A model generated the notes under the pieces. It saw only the letters and a list, made by a program, of their open reading frames with translations. It ran no database searches and was not told the origin of the DNA. A stretch of DNA of 61,420 bases from Candidatus Gastranaerophilales bacterium (GTDB lineage Bacteria; Cyanobacteriota; Vampirovibrionia; Gastranaerophilales; Gastranaerophilaceae): positions 1 to 61,420 of the forward strand of contig CALUSG010000017.1 of the NCBI GenBank assembly GCA_944323365.1, given 5' to 3'. Positions 52,228 to 61,134 of the stretch are shown here, in pieces. A program made the translations under genes and the position numbers. The stretch's first letter is position 1, and every line of letters starts with the position of its first letter.

Positions 52228-53079
52228 ATGTTTAGTACAGAAGTTACATATGAAGTTGTTTTATTTTCCGTAGGCGATACAAAAGCCGGAACTAAAATGG
52301 GCAAGTTACAGCTAAAAGATACAACTAACGATTCACTTCTTAATTGTATTTTGTGGGAAGAAACCTTAAACAGACTGGACAGTAAGCTTTTCAGACCGGG
52401 AAATTTGGTCAGAATTGTTTCGGCAAGTTTTAACGAAAAATTTAATAACTGCCTTGTTTCATCTCTTGAGCTGATTAAAGAGGCTAAAGCCGGGCTGGAT
52501 GCAAAAGAACGTGATGAAACCTTTAGAAAATTGGTTGGATATTTTGACAAAATTAATGACGAAAAAATTAAAAATTTTTTGAATAATTTTTTTGAAGAAC
52601 ATAAAGAGCAAATAAAAATTTCACCTGCTGCAAAAGTTATGCACCATAATTATATAGGCGGTTTAATGGTTCATACTATTGAGTGTGTGGATTTTGCTGA
52701 AAAAAATTTGGAGTTATTTACTCTTAAATTAAATAAAGATGTTATGCTCGCTGCTTGTATTTTGCATGACATAGGTAAAATTTTTGAATATACAGTTGAT
52801 TTGGAAACAGGACTAATTGACTATGATGAAAATTTCCGCAATGAATGGATTAGTCATTCACAATACGGATTTTCATTGTGTATGATGAACGGCTTTAAAC
52901 GTATTGCCAAAATGATTGCAGCTCATCACGGTCGTGAAGAGTGGGGGGCTATTATTGATTTGGATCAAAAAGATTTGGAGCCGGAGTTATACTTCTTGCA
53001 TTTGATGGATAATTTGTCTGCTAAATTCGGAAGAGTTAACGTTGCAATGATAGAAAGAGGCTTGAATTGGCAAAATTAA
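52228..53079 (+). CDS. YhaM-like 3'-5' exoribonuclease (OB fold plus HD domain)
   Basis: 283 residues. N-terminal OB fold (TKMGKLQLKDTTNDSLLNCILWEE, NLVRIVSASFNEKFN) followed by an HD domain: MHHNYIGGLMVHTIEC, ACILHDIGKIFEY (HD metal pair), HSQYGF and AAHHGREEWGA. The OB-HD order is that of the YhaM family, which trims RNA or DNA 3' ends. AGAGG ribosome binding site. Overlaps the first thymidylate-kinase-like gene by 13 bp. Confidence 0.88.
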   Translation: MFSTEVTYEVVLFSVGDTKAGTKMGKLQLKDTTNDSLLNCILWEETLNRLDSKLFRPGNLVRIVSASFNEKFNNCLVSSLELIKEAKAGLDAKERDETFRKLVGYFDKINDEKIKNFLNNFFEEHKEQIKISPAAKVMHHNYIGGLMVHTIECVDFAEKNLELFTLKLNKDVMLAACILHDIGKIFEYTVDLETGLIDYDENFRNEWISHSQYGFSLCMMNGFKRIAKMIAAHHGREEWGAIIDLDQKDLEPELYFLHLMDNLSAKFGRVNVAMIERGLNWQN

Positions 53080-53741
53080 CCGAAAAACATAACTATGACG
53101 GTACTTTAATTTGTGTTGAAGGTATTGACGGCTCAGGAAAATCAACTCAGCTTGCTTTGCTTAGAGATTGGCTTAAATCTTGCGGCAAAGATGTTATTTA
53201 TACTGAATGGAATTCTTCGCCTTTAATCTGTCAAACAACTAAACTAGCTAAGAAAAAAAATATGCTTTCTCCAAGGACTTTTAGTCTTTTGCATGCTGTT
53301 GATTTTGCAGATAGATTACAACAGGTTATTGCTCCGGCTCTTAAAGCTGGATTTATTGTGCTTGCTGACAGATATGCTTACACTGCTTTTGCCAGAGATG
53401 TCGCAAGAGGTGTTGAGCCTAAATGGGTTAGACAGGTCTACGATTTTGCTATCAGGCCGGATTTGACTCTGTATTTCGATATTGACCCGAAAACTTCCAT
53501 GGAAAGAATTTGTTTTAATAGAACTCCTAAATTCTATGAGGCCGGCATGGATTTGAAATTAAGTAATGATCCGTTTGAAAGCTATATTCTTTTTCAATCA
53601 CGTGTTATTAAGGAATATAAAAAAATGCTTTCCGAATACGATATTGTTAAACTTGATGCTAACGATTCAATTCATAAAAAACAGGTTAAAATCAGAGAGT
53701 TACTCCAGCAAATACTGGCTGAAAAAGGGGTCGCAATATGA
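53067..53741 (+). CDS. tmk: Thymidylate kinase-like protein, copy 1
   Basis: 224 residues, TTG start with AGAGG six bases upstream. P-loop VEGIDGSGKSTQLALL, then TEWNSS where classic Tmk has TREPGG, FADRLQQVIAPALKAG, VLADRYAYTAFARDVARG (DRY) and PDLTLYFDIDP. It keeps the Tmk fold but differs at the nucleotide-binding loop, so dTMP specificity is likely but not proven. Translationally coupled (ATGA) to a second copy that is about 40 percent alike by eye. Confidence 0.8.
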   Translation: MAKLTEKHNYDGTLICVEGIDGSGKSTQLALLRDWLKSCGKDVIYTEWNSSPLICQTTKLAKKKNMLSPRTFSLLHAVDFADRLQQVIAPALKAGFIVLADRYAYTAFARDVARGVEPKWVRQVYDFAIRPDLTLYFDIDPKTSMERICFNRTPKFYEAGMDLKLSNDPFESYILFQSRVIKEYKKMLSEYDIVKLDANDSIHKKQVKIRELLQQILAEKGVAI

Positions 53742-54412
53742 AAAAAGAATATAAAACAAAACACGGCTACGAAGGATTACTTGTTGTAATTGAGGGTACT
53801 GACGGCTCAGGTAAGTCAACTCAGCTGCAGCTTTTGAAAAAATCTTTGCAGGATAAATCATATGGTGTTATGGTTTCTGAGTGGAAAACCTCAAGGCTTA
53901 TTGCTGATGTGATTGATGATGCTAAAGAACGTAACCTCTTAAATGCCACTACATATAGCCTCTTATATGCGGCAGATTTCGCTGACAGACTCGAAAACCA
54001 AATTATTCCCGCTTTAAAATCAGGGTTTATTGTGCTTTTGGACAGATATTATTATACTGCTCTTGCTCGTGATGTTGTCAGAGGGCAGGATATTGAGTGG
54101 GTTAAAAACCTTTATGATTATGCTCCTGAGCCTGATTTGGTCTTTTATCTCGATATGCCGGTGGATGTCCTTTTGAAAAGAATTATCGGTACGACAGGTT
54201 TGGATTTCTATGAAAGCGGCAGAGATGTCGGGTTTTCTACAGATTTTTATAACAGCTTTGAAATTTATCAAAATAAATGTCTTGAACAATATGAAAAAAT
54301 GAAAAAAGAATACGGTTTTATCAGTATTGACGGTACTAAATCAATCCCTGAAATTCATAAAGTTATGAATAATGCTGTATTGGAAATTTTAAATTCAGGA
54401 GTTTTAAATTAA
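53738..54412 (+). CDS. tmk: Thymidylate kinase-like protein, copy 2
   Basis: 224 residues, same length and layout as copy 1: VIEGTDGSGKSTQLQLL, SEWKTS, FADRLENQIIPALKSG, VLLDRYYYTALARDVVRG and PDLVFYLDMP. Overlaps copy 1 by 4 bp (ATGA). Two adjacent paralogues suggest either different substrates or a heterodimer; which one is the essential dTMP kinase cannot be told. Followed by a shared terminator. Confidence 0.8.
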   Translation: MKKEYKTKHGYEGLLVVIEGTDGSGKSTQLQLLKKSLQDKSYGVMVSEWKTSRLIADVIDDAKERNLLNATTYSLLYAADFADRLENQIIPALKSGFIVLLDRYYYTALARDVVRGQDIEWVKNLYDYAPEPDLVFYLDMPVDVLLKRIIGTTGLDFYESGRDVGFSTDFYNSFEIYQNKCLEQYEKMKKEYGFISIDGTKSIPEIHKVMNNAVLEILNSGVLN

Positions 54413-54416
54413 GTTA

Positions 54417-54450
54417 AAAAAAAAAAGAGGACTTAGTCCTCTTTTTTTAT
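54417..54450. terminator. Bidirectional terminator between tmk copy 2 and rpmA
   Basis: AAGAGGA / TCCTCTT with a CTTAG loop, a run of about ten A on the left and seven T on the right. Confidence 0.88.
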
Positions 54451-54463
54451 TTGAGTTTTTTAG

Positions 54464-54721
54464 TTAGTTAGCAGCATAAACGCTTACTTGTTTTCTATCT
54501 CGTCTATGAGCTTCAAATTTAACTTGACCGTCAATTAAAGCGAACAAAGTATCATCAGAACCTATTCCAACGTTATTACCCGGATGGATTTTAGTTCCTC
54601 TTTGACGTACAAGAATATTTCCGGCTTTAACTGTTTCGCCGCCGAATTTTTTTACGCCTAAACGTTTCGCTTCTGAGTCACGTCCGTTACGGGTTGATCC
54701 CATACCTTTCTTATGTGCCAT
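54464..54721 (-). CDS. rpmA: 50S ribosomal protein L27
   Basis: 85 residues. [20 protein letters not shown] and [11 protein letters not shown] are diagnostic. The protein starts at MAHKKG without the cleavable extension seen in Firmicutes. Two bp after rplU, the conserved L21-L27 pair. Confidence 0.97.
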   Translation of the reverse strand: MAHKKGMGSTRNGRDSEAKRLGVKKFGGETVKAGNILVRQRGTKIHPGNNVGIGSDDTLFALIDGQVKFEAHRRDRKQVSVYAAN

Positions 54722-54723
54722 TT

Positions 54724-55089
54724 TTATTCTCCTTGTTTTTCAGTTGTTTCTTCGGCTGCTGCGGCTTTTTTCTGAGCTGATGTTCTGATTTTGTTAATCA
54801 TTACTCTTGTAAAGCCTTGTCTGTGGCCTTGTTTTTTTCTATAACCTTTTTTAGGTCTTTGTTTAAATACTATGATTTTTTTAGCTTTATCATGAGCCAA
54901 AACAGTACCTTCTGCTGAGGCTCCTGTTACATACGGTTGTCCTACTTTGGATTTTTTACCGTTTACTATCATAACTACTTTGTCAAAAACTATTTTTGAA
55001 TCTTTTTCTGCATCAAGCAATTCAACTTCTACGTAGCGGCCTTCTTCTACTTGATACTGTTTACCGCCTGTTTCAACTATTGCGTACAT
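54724..55089 (-). CDS. rplU: 50S ribosomal protein L21
   Basis: 121 residues. [28 protein letters not shown] and [16 protein letters not shown]-like end ([15 protein letters not shown]) are typical. An Ala/Glu-rich C-terminal tail (about 105-121) extends past the usual end. AAAGGA ribosome binding site; a TTGACA promoter and a leader hairpin lie upstream. Confidence 0.97.
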   Translation of the reverse strand: MYAIVETGGKQYQVEEGRYVEVELLDAEKDSKIVFDKVVMIVNGKKSKVGQPYVTGASAEGTVLAHDKAKKIIVFKQRPKKGYRKKQGHRQGFTRVMINKIRTSAQKKAAAAEETTEKQGE

Positions 55090-55118
55090 TTTCGTTTCCT
55101 TTCATTCTTGGTTTCGTA

Positions 55119-55130
55119 CCCCTTTTGGGG
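55119..55130 (-). promoter_or_regulatory. rplU 5' leader hairpin
   Basis: CCCC-AAAA-GGGG in the roughly 65-nt leader of the rplU-rpmA transcript. It could be part of an autoregulatory L21 leader, but I see no match to a named leader family. Confidence 0.35.
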
Positions 55131-55157
55131 ATTTACTAAACGAGTTACCGTAAAAAT

Positions 55158-55186
55158 ATTATCTTCTGCTGAAAAACACTTGTCAA
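55158..55186 (-). promoter_or_regulatory. rplU-rpmA promoter
   Basis: Minus strand TTGACA (55186-55181, consensus), 17-nt spacer, GATAAT (55163-55158). Confidence 0.8.
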
Positions 55187-55234
55187 GTAGTTTTAATATT
55201 TGTTAACTTTGTGATTTTTGACTTATTTTTGCAG

Positions 55235-55240
55235 TATGAT
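55235..55240 (+). promoter_or_regulatory. -10 box 7 nt before the murF start
   Basis: TATGAT at 55235-55240, ATG at 55248, no ribosome binding site. The -35 is not clear (TGATTT at the right distance). Suggests a leaderless mRNA for the second mur block. Confidence 0.35.
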
Positions 55241-55247
55241 TATTTAT

Positions 55248-56570
55248 ATGAGAGAAGATGAGATAATAAAAGCTTGCGGGGCAAAACTTCTTAAATCAGC
55301 TGGAAATGATCGGGAATATTCAATTTCTACTGATACTAGAACTATAAAAAACAATGATTTATATTTACCGTTAAAAGGGGCAAATTTTGATGGTGAAAAT
55401 TTTATACAGGAAGCTCTTAATAAAGGTGCATCCGGATATTTTACCGCTAAAAATACTGTTTTTGAAAACGCAAAATGTATTTTTAAGGTTGATAATGCTT
55501 TAAAAGCCTATTTGCAGCTTGCGGGTTATTTAAGAGAAAAGGTTAATCCTAAAACAATCATGATTACCGGAAGCAGCGGCAAGACTACCGTTAAAGAAAT
55601 GGTTTATTCTGTTGTAAGTCAAAAATATAAGACCGTTAAAACTTTTTTAAACCACAACAATGAAATTGGTTTTTGTCAAACAGTTTTTGAAATGTCTGAT
55701 GATACTGAAGTTTTGATTGTAGAAGCCGGTATGAGGGGATTCGGTGAAATTGAATTAATTTCAAAATATGCGAAACCTGATTTCGCCGTAATTACAAATG
55801 TAGGAACTGCACATATTGGCCGGCTCGGAAGCGAAGAAAATATTGCCAAAGCCAAATGCGAGATATCCAAAGGGTTAAAGGAAAACGGTACTTTTGTTGC
55901 TTTAAATCAAAAACTTATTAAAGACAATATTCATTTTAGCGGCGAAAAGATATTTTATTCGCTTAATAATGTGAAAATTATTGATAAAAGCAACAGCTGT
56001 ACAAAATTTATTTACAAAAATAAAGAGTATGAGCTGAGTGTTTCGGGTGATTTTAATGTTGAGAATTCTCTTTGTGCAATTGAAATCGGCGAAAAACTTA
56101 ATATTCCTTACGAAATGATAAGAGAGGGATTAAAATTATACAGGCCGATTGAAAAAAGGTGGGAAATTGAAAAAGTCGGCAGTTTTAAGATTATAAATGA
56201 CAGTTATAATGCAAATCCCGATTCAATGAAAGCAGCCGTAAAGACTTTTATAGAACTTAATGAAAACCCTGTAGTTATTTTGGGAGATATGGGTGAACTG
56301 GGAGATAATGCAGAGTTATATCACAGAGAAGTGGGCAAATATTTATCAAAGTTTAAAAATGTTAAATTTTTGTTAGTGGGCGGTTTAGCAGGCGAAATTG
56401 GTGTAGAGCTTGAAAAAACCGGATGTTTTGTAAAATATTTTGACAGCAATAAAGATGTATCTTGTTACATTCTTGCTAATTCAAATTTGGGTAATACAAT
56501 ATTTTTAAAGGCATCAAGATCTATGAAATTTGAAGAAATAATAGAAAATATAAAAAGGGGAATAATATGA
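55248..56570 (+). CDS. murF: UDP-N-acetylmuramoyl-tripeptide--D-Ala-D-Ala ligase
   Basis: 440 residues. STDTRTIKNNDLYLPLKG (N-terminal substrate domain), ITGSSGKTTVKEMV (ATP loop), NHNNEIG, EAGMRGFGEIE, and NDSYNANPDSMKAAVKTF. Completes the UDP-MurNAc-pentapeptide. I start at ATG 55248 (MREDEI), 7 nt after a TATGAT; earlier in-frame codons fall in the promoter. Ile codons are mainly ATT, in contrast to the next gene. Overlaps mraY by 4 bp. Confidence 0.94.
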   Translation: MREDEIIKACGAKLLKSAGNDREYSISTDTRTIKNNDLYLPLKGANFDGENFIQEALNKGASGYFTAKNTVFENAKCIFKVDNALKAYLQLAGYLREKVNPKTIMITGSSGKTTVKEMVYSVVSQKYKTVKTFLNHNNEIGFCQTVFEMSDDTEVLIVEAGMRGFGEIELISKYAKPDFAVITNVGTAHIGRLGSEENIAKAKCEISKGLKENGTFVALNQKLIKDNIHFSGEKIFYSLNNVKIIDKSNSCTKFIYKNKEYELSVSGDFNVENSLCAIEIGEKLNIPYEMIREGLKLYRPIEKRWEIEKVGSFKIINDSYNANPDSMKAAVKTFIELNENPVVILGDMGELGDNAELYHREVGKYLSKFKNVKFLLVGGLAGEIGVELEKTGCFVKYFDSNKDVSCYILANSNLGNTIFLKASRSMKFEEIIENIKRGII

Positions 56571-57547
56571 TAATGATAGCTGTGGCATTTTTGTTGGGAA
56601 TGATATTATGCCTGCTGTTTGGAGTGCCATATATAGAGTTTTTAAAGAAAAAAATGATAGGTCAGTATGTAAAGGAGCTGGCCCCTGAAACACATGCGAA
56701 GAAACAGGGTACACCGACAACCGGCGGAGTATTCATAATTTTAGCATTAATATCAGCTTCAGTAGTCACATTAATGTTAGCACAAAGGCTTACGACAGAT
56801 GCTTTTATAATAATAATGACATTGATATTTTACACCTTTGCGGGATTTCAGGATGATTATATAAAAATAAAAGGCAAGGGTAATGACGGATTAACTCCGA
56901 GAGGGAAATTTTTAAGACAGGTAGCCATAGCATTGCTGCCGACAATATATGTTATGATGGTAAAACCGTTCGGAACATATTTTTCAATAGGTCACTGGTC
57001 AGTGAATTTAGGATGGTTTTATCCGTTATTATCAGTATTTATAATAACCGGAGCATCAAACGCATATAATTTAACGGACGGGCTGGACGGGCTGGCAGCG
57101 TCAACTGGTGTATTTTCATTTATGGCTTGTGCATTAATAGCGTTATTTAGCGGATATTCGGAGGTAGCAATAATATCAGCGGCTGCAGCCGGTGCATTGA
57201 CAGGGTTTTTAAAATATAATAAACCTAAAGCACAGGTTTTTATGGGAGATACAGGGTCTTTAGCCATAGGCGGTATGATGGGAACACTTGCTGTTTTAGG
57301 TAAATTTGAATTTTTGCTTATATTTATAGCTATAGTATTTGTTTGTGAAACTTTATCGGTAATAATTCAGGTTACAAGCTACAAATTAACGAAAAAGCGT
57401 GTATTTAAAATGGCTCCGGTGCATCATCATTTTGAGTTATGCAATTGGAGCGAGAAAAAGATAGTGACGGTATTTGCGACAGTATCATTAATCTTTTCGG
57501 CATTAGCGGTTGTGTTATTTTTAATGTTTTCAAGAGGGATATTATGA
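56567..57547 (+). CDS. mraY: Phospho-N-acetylmuramoyl-pentapeptide transferase
   Basis: 326 residues, about ten membrane helices. Transfers the pentapeptide to undecaprenyl phosphate, forming lipid I. GTPTTGGVF, FQDDYIKIK (Mg-binding DD), NLTDGLDGLA, FMGDTGSLAIGG and APVHHHFE are the family signatures. Overlaps murF and murD by 4 bp each. By eye about 30 Ile codons are ATA against two ATT, an extreme bias. Confidence 0.97.
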   Translation: MIMIAVAFLLGMILCLLFGVPYIEFLKKKMIGQYVKELAPETHAKKQGTPTTGGVFIILALISASVVTLMLAQRLTTDAFIIIMTLIFYTFAGFQDDYIKIKGKGNDGLTPRGKFLRQVAIALLPTIYVMMVKPFGTYFSIGHWSVNLGWFYPLLSVFIITGASNAYNLTDGLDGLAASTGVFSFMACALIALFSGYSEVAIISAAAAGALTGFLKYNKPKAQVFMGDTGSLAIGGMMGTLAVLGKFEFLLIFIAIVFVCETLSVIIQVTSYKLTKKRVFKMAPVHHHFELCNWSEKKIVTVFATVSLIFSALAVVLFLMFSRGIL

Positions 57548-58854
57548 AGAAGGTATTAGTATTAGGGTTATCAAAGAGCGGAATAGCTGCGGCAAAATTT
57601 TTAAAGCATCACGGTTATGATGTGTATTTAACTGAGAGTAAAGCTGTTGAACCTGATAAAGAACTTGAAGACATGGGAATTCATATAGAAACCGGCGGGC
57701 ATTCATTAAAGTTTGTAGACGGCTCGGAATTTGCGGTTACAAGTCCGGGAATACCGCCATATAGTATAATCATAGAGCTTTTGCGGCTTAAAAATATTCC
57801 TGTTATTTCAGAAATTGAACTTGCTTACAGAATGAGCGACACACCTTTTATAGCAATAACAGGGACTAACGGAAAGACGACAACAACAGCTTTGACAGCA
57901 CATATTTTTGAAAAACGATTTAAATCAAAGGCTTGCGGAAACATTGGTCAGCCGCCTTGCGATTATGCGGATGATAAACTGGATTATTATGTTTGCGAGA
58001 TGAGTTCTTATCAAATAGCAATGAGTCCGACCTTAACTCCTTACATATCAGTATGGACAAATTTTACACCTGATCATATTGACTGGCACCAGGGGATTGA
58101 GAATTATTTTGCTGCAAAAGCCAAAATTTTTAAATCGCCGCAGGCTCCGAAATATGCTGTTTTAAACGCTTGTGACGAACGTTTAAAAGATTTTAAAGCA
58201 GATGGCGAAGTGTTTTATTTTGGTAAAAGACTAACAGGCAACTGTTGTTATACAAAAGATGATGAATTTATCTATGAAAAAAACGGTGTAGTAGAGTTTG
58301 TAATGCCTTTAAGCGATTGTCCGCTGGTAGGAGAACATAATTATCAAAATGCAGAATGTGCAATAATTTGTTCAAAATTAGCCGGAATAGATAATGATAC
58401 AATAAGAGAGGCGATAAAAGAGTTCAAATCCCCTGCTCATAGGCTGGAATTTGTGGCGAAATCGGGAAATACGGAATATTATAACGATTCAAAGGCAACA
58501 AATCCTGAGGCTGCAATTGTTGCGATAAAATCATTTAATAATAAAAATGTTTTGTTAATAGCAGGGGGCAGGGACAAAAATACAGGATTAAAAGAATTTT
58601 GCGACGAAGTAAAAAAACACATCAAGACAGTAATTTTGATAGGGGAAGCAGCGGACAGATTTGAAAAAAATCTTAAAAACAGCGGATTTGAAAATATCAT
58701 AATAGAGGACAGTTTAGAAAAAGCAATAGACAGAGCAAATGAATTAAAGCCGGATGTGGTATTGTTATCACCGGCATGTGCAAGTTTTGATATGTTCAAA
58801 AGTTACGAGGAAAGGGGGGACGTTTTCAAGCGTTATGTCAGAGAAAAAATCTAG
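57544..58854 (+). CDS. murD: UDP-N-acetylmuramoylalanine--D-glutamate ligase
   Basis: 436 residues. VLVLGLSKSGIAAAKFL (N-terminal fold), SPGIPP, ITGTNGKTTTTALTAH (ATP loop), EMSSYQI, NFTPDHIDWH and NDSKATNPEAA. Start at 57544 overlaps the mraY stop (ATGA). MurE, the next ligase in the pathway, is not in this window. Confidence 0.96.
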   Translation: MKKVLVLGLSKSGIAAAKFLKHHGYDVYLTESKAVEPDKELEDMGIHIETGGHSLKFVDGSEFAVTSPGIPPYSIIIELLRLKNIPVISEIELAYRMSDTPFIAITGTNGKTTTTALTAHIFEKRFKSKACGNIGQPPCDYADDKLDYYVCEMSSYQIAMSPTLTPYISVWTNFTPDHIDWHQGIENYFAAKAKIFKSPQAPKYAVLNACDERLKDFKADGEVFYFGKRLTGNCCYTKDDEFIYEKNGVVEFVMPLSDCPLVGEHNYQNAECAIICSKLAGIDNDTIREAIKEFKSPAHRLEFVAKSGNTEYYNDSKATNPEAAIVAIKSFNNKNVLLIAGGRDKNTGLKEFCDEVKKHIKTVILIGEAADRFEKNLKNSGFENIIIEDSLEKAIDRANELKPDVVLLSPACASFDMFKSYEERGDVFKRYVREKI

Positions 58855-59992
58855 AAAACAGCCTTTTCAAAGTTTAATAATATCAGCACCTGATAAGACA
58901 TTGCTGGTAGTCGTAACATTTTTGGTAATAATAGGATTTATGGCGATATTTTCGGCAACAGCCCCGAAGTGTTTGGATGAGGGCGGGAATCCTGCACAGT
59001 TTTTGATAAAACAGGTTTTAGCATTTGTTGTCGGATTTATAGGTTTAAAGTTTTTTTCTAACTATGACTACAAAAAACTTGCACAATGGAATACGATATT
59101 TATGATAGTAATCATAATATCCTTATTATTGGTTGATTTTACACCGTTAGGAGTAATGGTAAACGGGGCAAAAAGATGGATAAATATAGCAGGATTTCAG
59201 CTTCAGCCGTCCGAGTTTGCAAAGCCTGCCGTAGTAATGCTTTTGGCATCAGCGTTTAAAAATAATGCGGATTTATTTGATCAAAGCAAGTGGGTATTTG
59301 CGTTTATACCAATAATAGCAATGCTCGGATTTATATTTGCCCAGCCGAATTTAAGTATGGTAATATTACTATTAGCGACATCAGTTGTAATGTTTTTATG
59401 TGCCGGCGGGTCAATGAAATTATTTTTAAGCCTGGTTGCGGCCGGCGTAACGGGAATTGTAATCGCCGCAACGACTGTAATAAAGCCATATCAATTGCAG
59501 CGGTTAAGAATTTGGCGTCATCCTGAAACCGATCCGCAGGGAGCGGGGTATAATATAATCCAATCATTAATAGCCTTTGCATCAGGCGGATTCAGCGGAG
59601 TAGGATACGGCGGATCAATCCAAAAACTTTACTATTTACCTGAATGTCATACGGACTTTATTTTTGCGGTAATAGCAGAGGAGATGGGATTTATAGGATG
59701 TTTACTGGTAATCGGGTTATTTTTCACATTTGTACAGCGTGGTTTTTTGATAGCAGGAAAATGCCCTGATATGTACGGAAAGCTTTTAGCAGTAGGCTTA
59801 ACATTTTCGATAGGATTTCAAGCGTTTTTAAATATGAGCGTAGCAAGTTCATTTTTACCGACAACGGGTGTTCCTTTACCGTTCATAAGTTATGGCGGAT
59901 CATCGTTAATTGTTTCATTGTGGATGGTTGGAATACTTTTGAATATATCAAAGAAAAGAATTAAGAAAATAAGGAATACGGAAGGTGAGTAG
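58835..59992 (+). CDS. ftsW: Peptidoglycan glycosyltransferase FtsW (SEDS family)
   Basis: 385 residues, ten predicted membrane helices. FSATAPK start region, NGAKRWINIAGFQLQPSEFAK, the HPETDPQGAGYNIIQS loop, and PLPFISYGGSSLIVSL. Polymerises lipid II at the septum; position between murD and murG marks it as FtsW rather than RodA. Start at 58835 overlaps murD by 20 bp. The ribosome binding site (GGGGGGA) is rather far away. Confidence 0.94.
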   Translation: MSEKKSRKQPFQSLIISAPDKTLLVVVTFLVIIGFMAIFSATAPKCLDEGGNPAQFLIKQVLAFVVGFIGLKFFSNYDYKKLAQWNTIFMIVIIISLLLVDFTPLGVMVNGAKRWINIAGFQLQPSEFAKPAVVMLLASAFKNNADLFDQSKWVFAFIPIIAMLGFIFAQPNLSMVILLLATSVVMFLCAGGSMKLFLSLVAAGVTGIVIAATTVIKPYQLQRLRIWRHPETDPQGAGYNIIQSLIAFASGGFSGVGYGGSIQKLYYLPECHTDFIFAVIAEEMGFIGCLLVIGLFFTFVQRGFLIAGKCPDMYGKLLAVGLTFSIGFQAFLNMSVASSFLPTTGVPLPFISYGGSSLIVSLWMVGILLNISKKRIKKIRNTEGE

Positions 59993-61082
59993 GTATTTTA
60001 TAACCGGCGGCGGTACAGGCGGTCATATATATCCGGCAATAGCAGTAGCGGATTACTTAAATGATGAAGGTGAAACGATTTTTTATGTCGGGAATCCTAA
60101 AAATTTGGAATATGATATTGTAACCAAAAGGGGTTATAAATTTTTACCGGTAAATGTAAGCGGTTTGCCAAGGAAAGCGTGTTTAGAGCTGTTTAAATGG
60201 GGATTTAAATTATTTTTTGCGGTTATTCAATCTGTTTTTTATATAATAAAATACAAACCTGATGTTGTTTTTGGCACAGGCGGATATGTTTCGGCACCGG
60301 CACTGATGGCTGCGAATATTTTAAAAACGCCTTATGTAATGCATGACTGTGATGCAAAGCCGGGGCTTGTTACAAGGTTTCTGTCAAAGAATGCGGCCAG
60401 TGTTTCTTTAGCATTTGAATGTGCTGCGGATTATATTAGAAATGAAAACTGCTATGTTAACGGAAATCCTATAAGAATGGAATTTAAAACGTTAACCAAG
60501 GAAAAAGCACGGTTAAATTTAGGGCTTGAGAATAAGCTTACAATATGTATAATGGGCGGTTCTCAGGGGGCAAGATCTATTAACGAGGCGGCTGTCGGTA
60601 TTTTAAAAACCCTTTCAAACGATTACAATGTACAGGTTATTTTTCAAACCGGCAAGCGTAAATTCAGAACGGTCGAAGAACATTTGTCAGCAAAATATTC
60701 AGAGTATCAATCAGATAAAAATTTAATCGTTAAACCGTATTTCGATGACATGATATCTGTATTAAAAGCCTCTGATATAGCGGTTTCAAGGGCTGGTTCG
60801 TTGAGTATATCCGAATTATGTGCATCATCTGTTGCAACAATTTTTGTGCCGTATCCGTTTGCGGCAGCCGATCATCAGCGTAAAAACGCCCGCTATATGG
60901 AAAATCAATGTGCAGGAATTTATTTGGAGGATAGCGAAGTTTCTTCAGATAGATTACTTGAGCTGATTTTGGACTTGATAAAAAATCCTGATAAACTTCA
61001 CCAATTACAAAATAATGCATTCAAACTGGCAAAATTCGACGGGGTTTTGTCTATTGTTAAACAAATTAACGAAAATACTTGA
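59985..61082 (+). CDS. murG: UDP-GlcNAc--undecaprenyl-pyrophosphoryl-MurNAc-pentapeptide transferase
   Basis: 365 residues, GTG start overlapping ftsW by 8 bp. GGGTGGHIYPAIAVA, FGTGGYVSAPALMAA, MGGSQGARSIN and SRAGSLSISELCA (donor sugar site). Converts lipid I to lipid II on the inner face of the membrane. Ends the mur/fts block; no terminator seen before the prepilin gene. Confidence 0.96.
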   Translation: MSRYFITGGGTGGHIYPAIAVADYLNDEGETIFYVGNPKNLEYDIVTKRGYKFLPVNVSGLPRKACLELFKWGFKLFFAVIQSVFYIIKYKPDVVFGTGGYVSAPALMAANILKTPYVMHDCDAKPGLVTRFLSKNAASVSLAFECAADYIRNENCYVNGNPIRMEFKTLTKEKARLNLGLENKLTICIMGGSQGARSINEAAVGILKTLSNDYNVQVIFQTGKRKFRTVEEHLSAKYSEYQSDKNLIVKPYFDDMISVLKASDIAVSRAGSLSISELCASSVATIFVPYPFAAADHQRKNARYMENQCAGIYLEDSEVSSDRLLELILDLIKNPDKLHQLQNNAFKLAKFDGVLSIVKQINENT

Positions 61083-61134
61083 TTATTAAACTTAGTTATG
61101 TTATGTTAAGTAGCAGGTAACAAATGGGGGAAAG

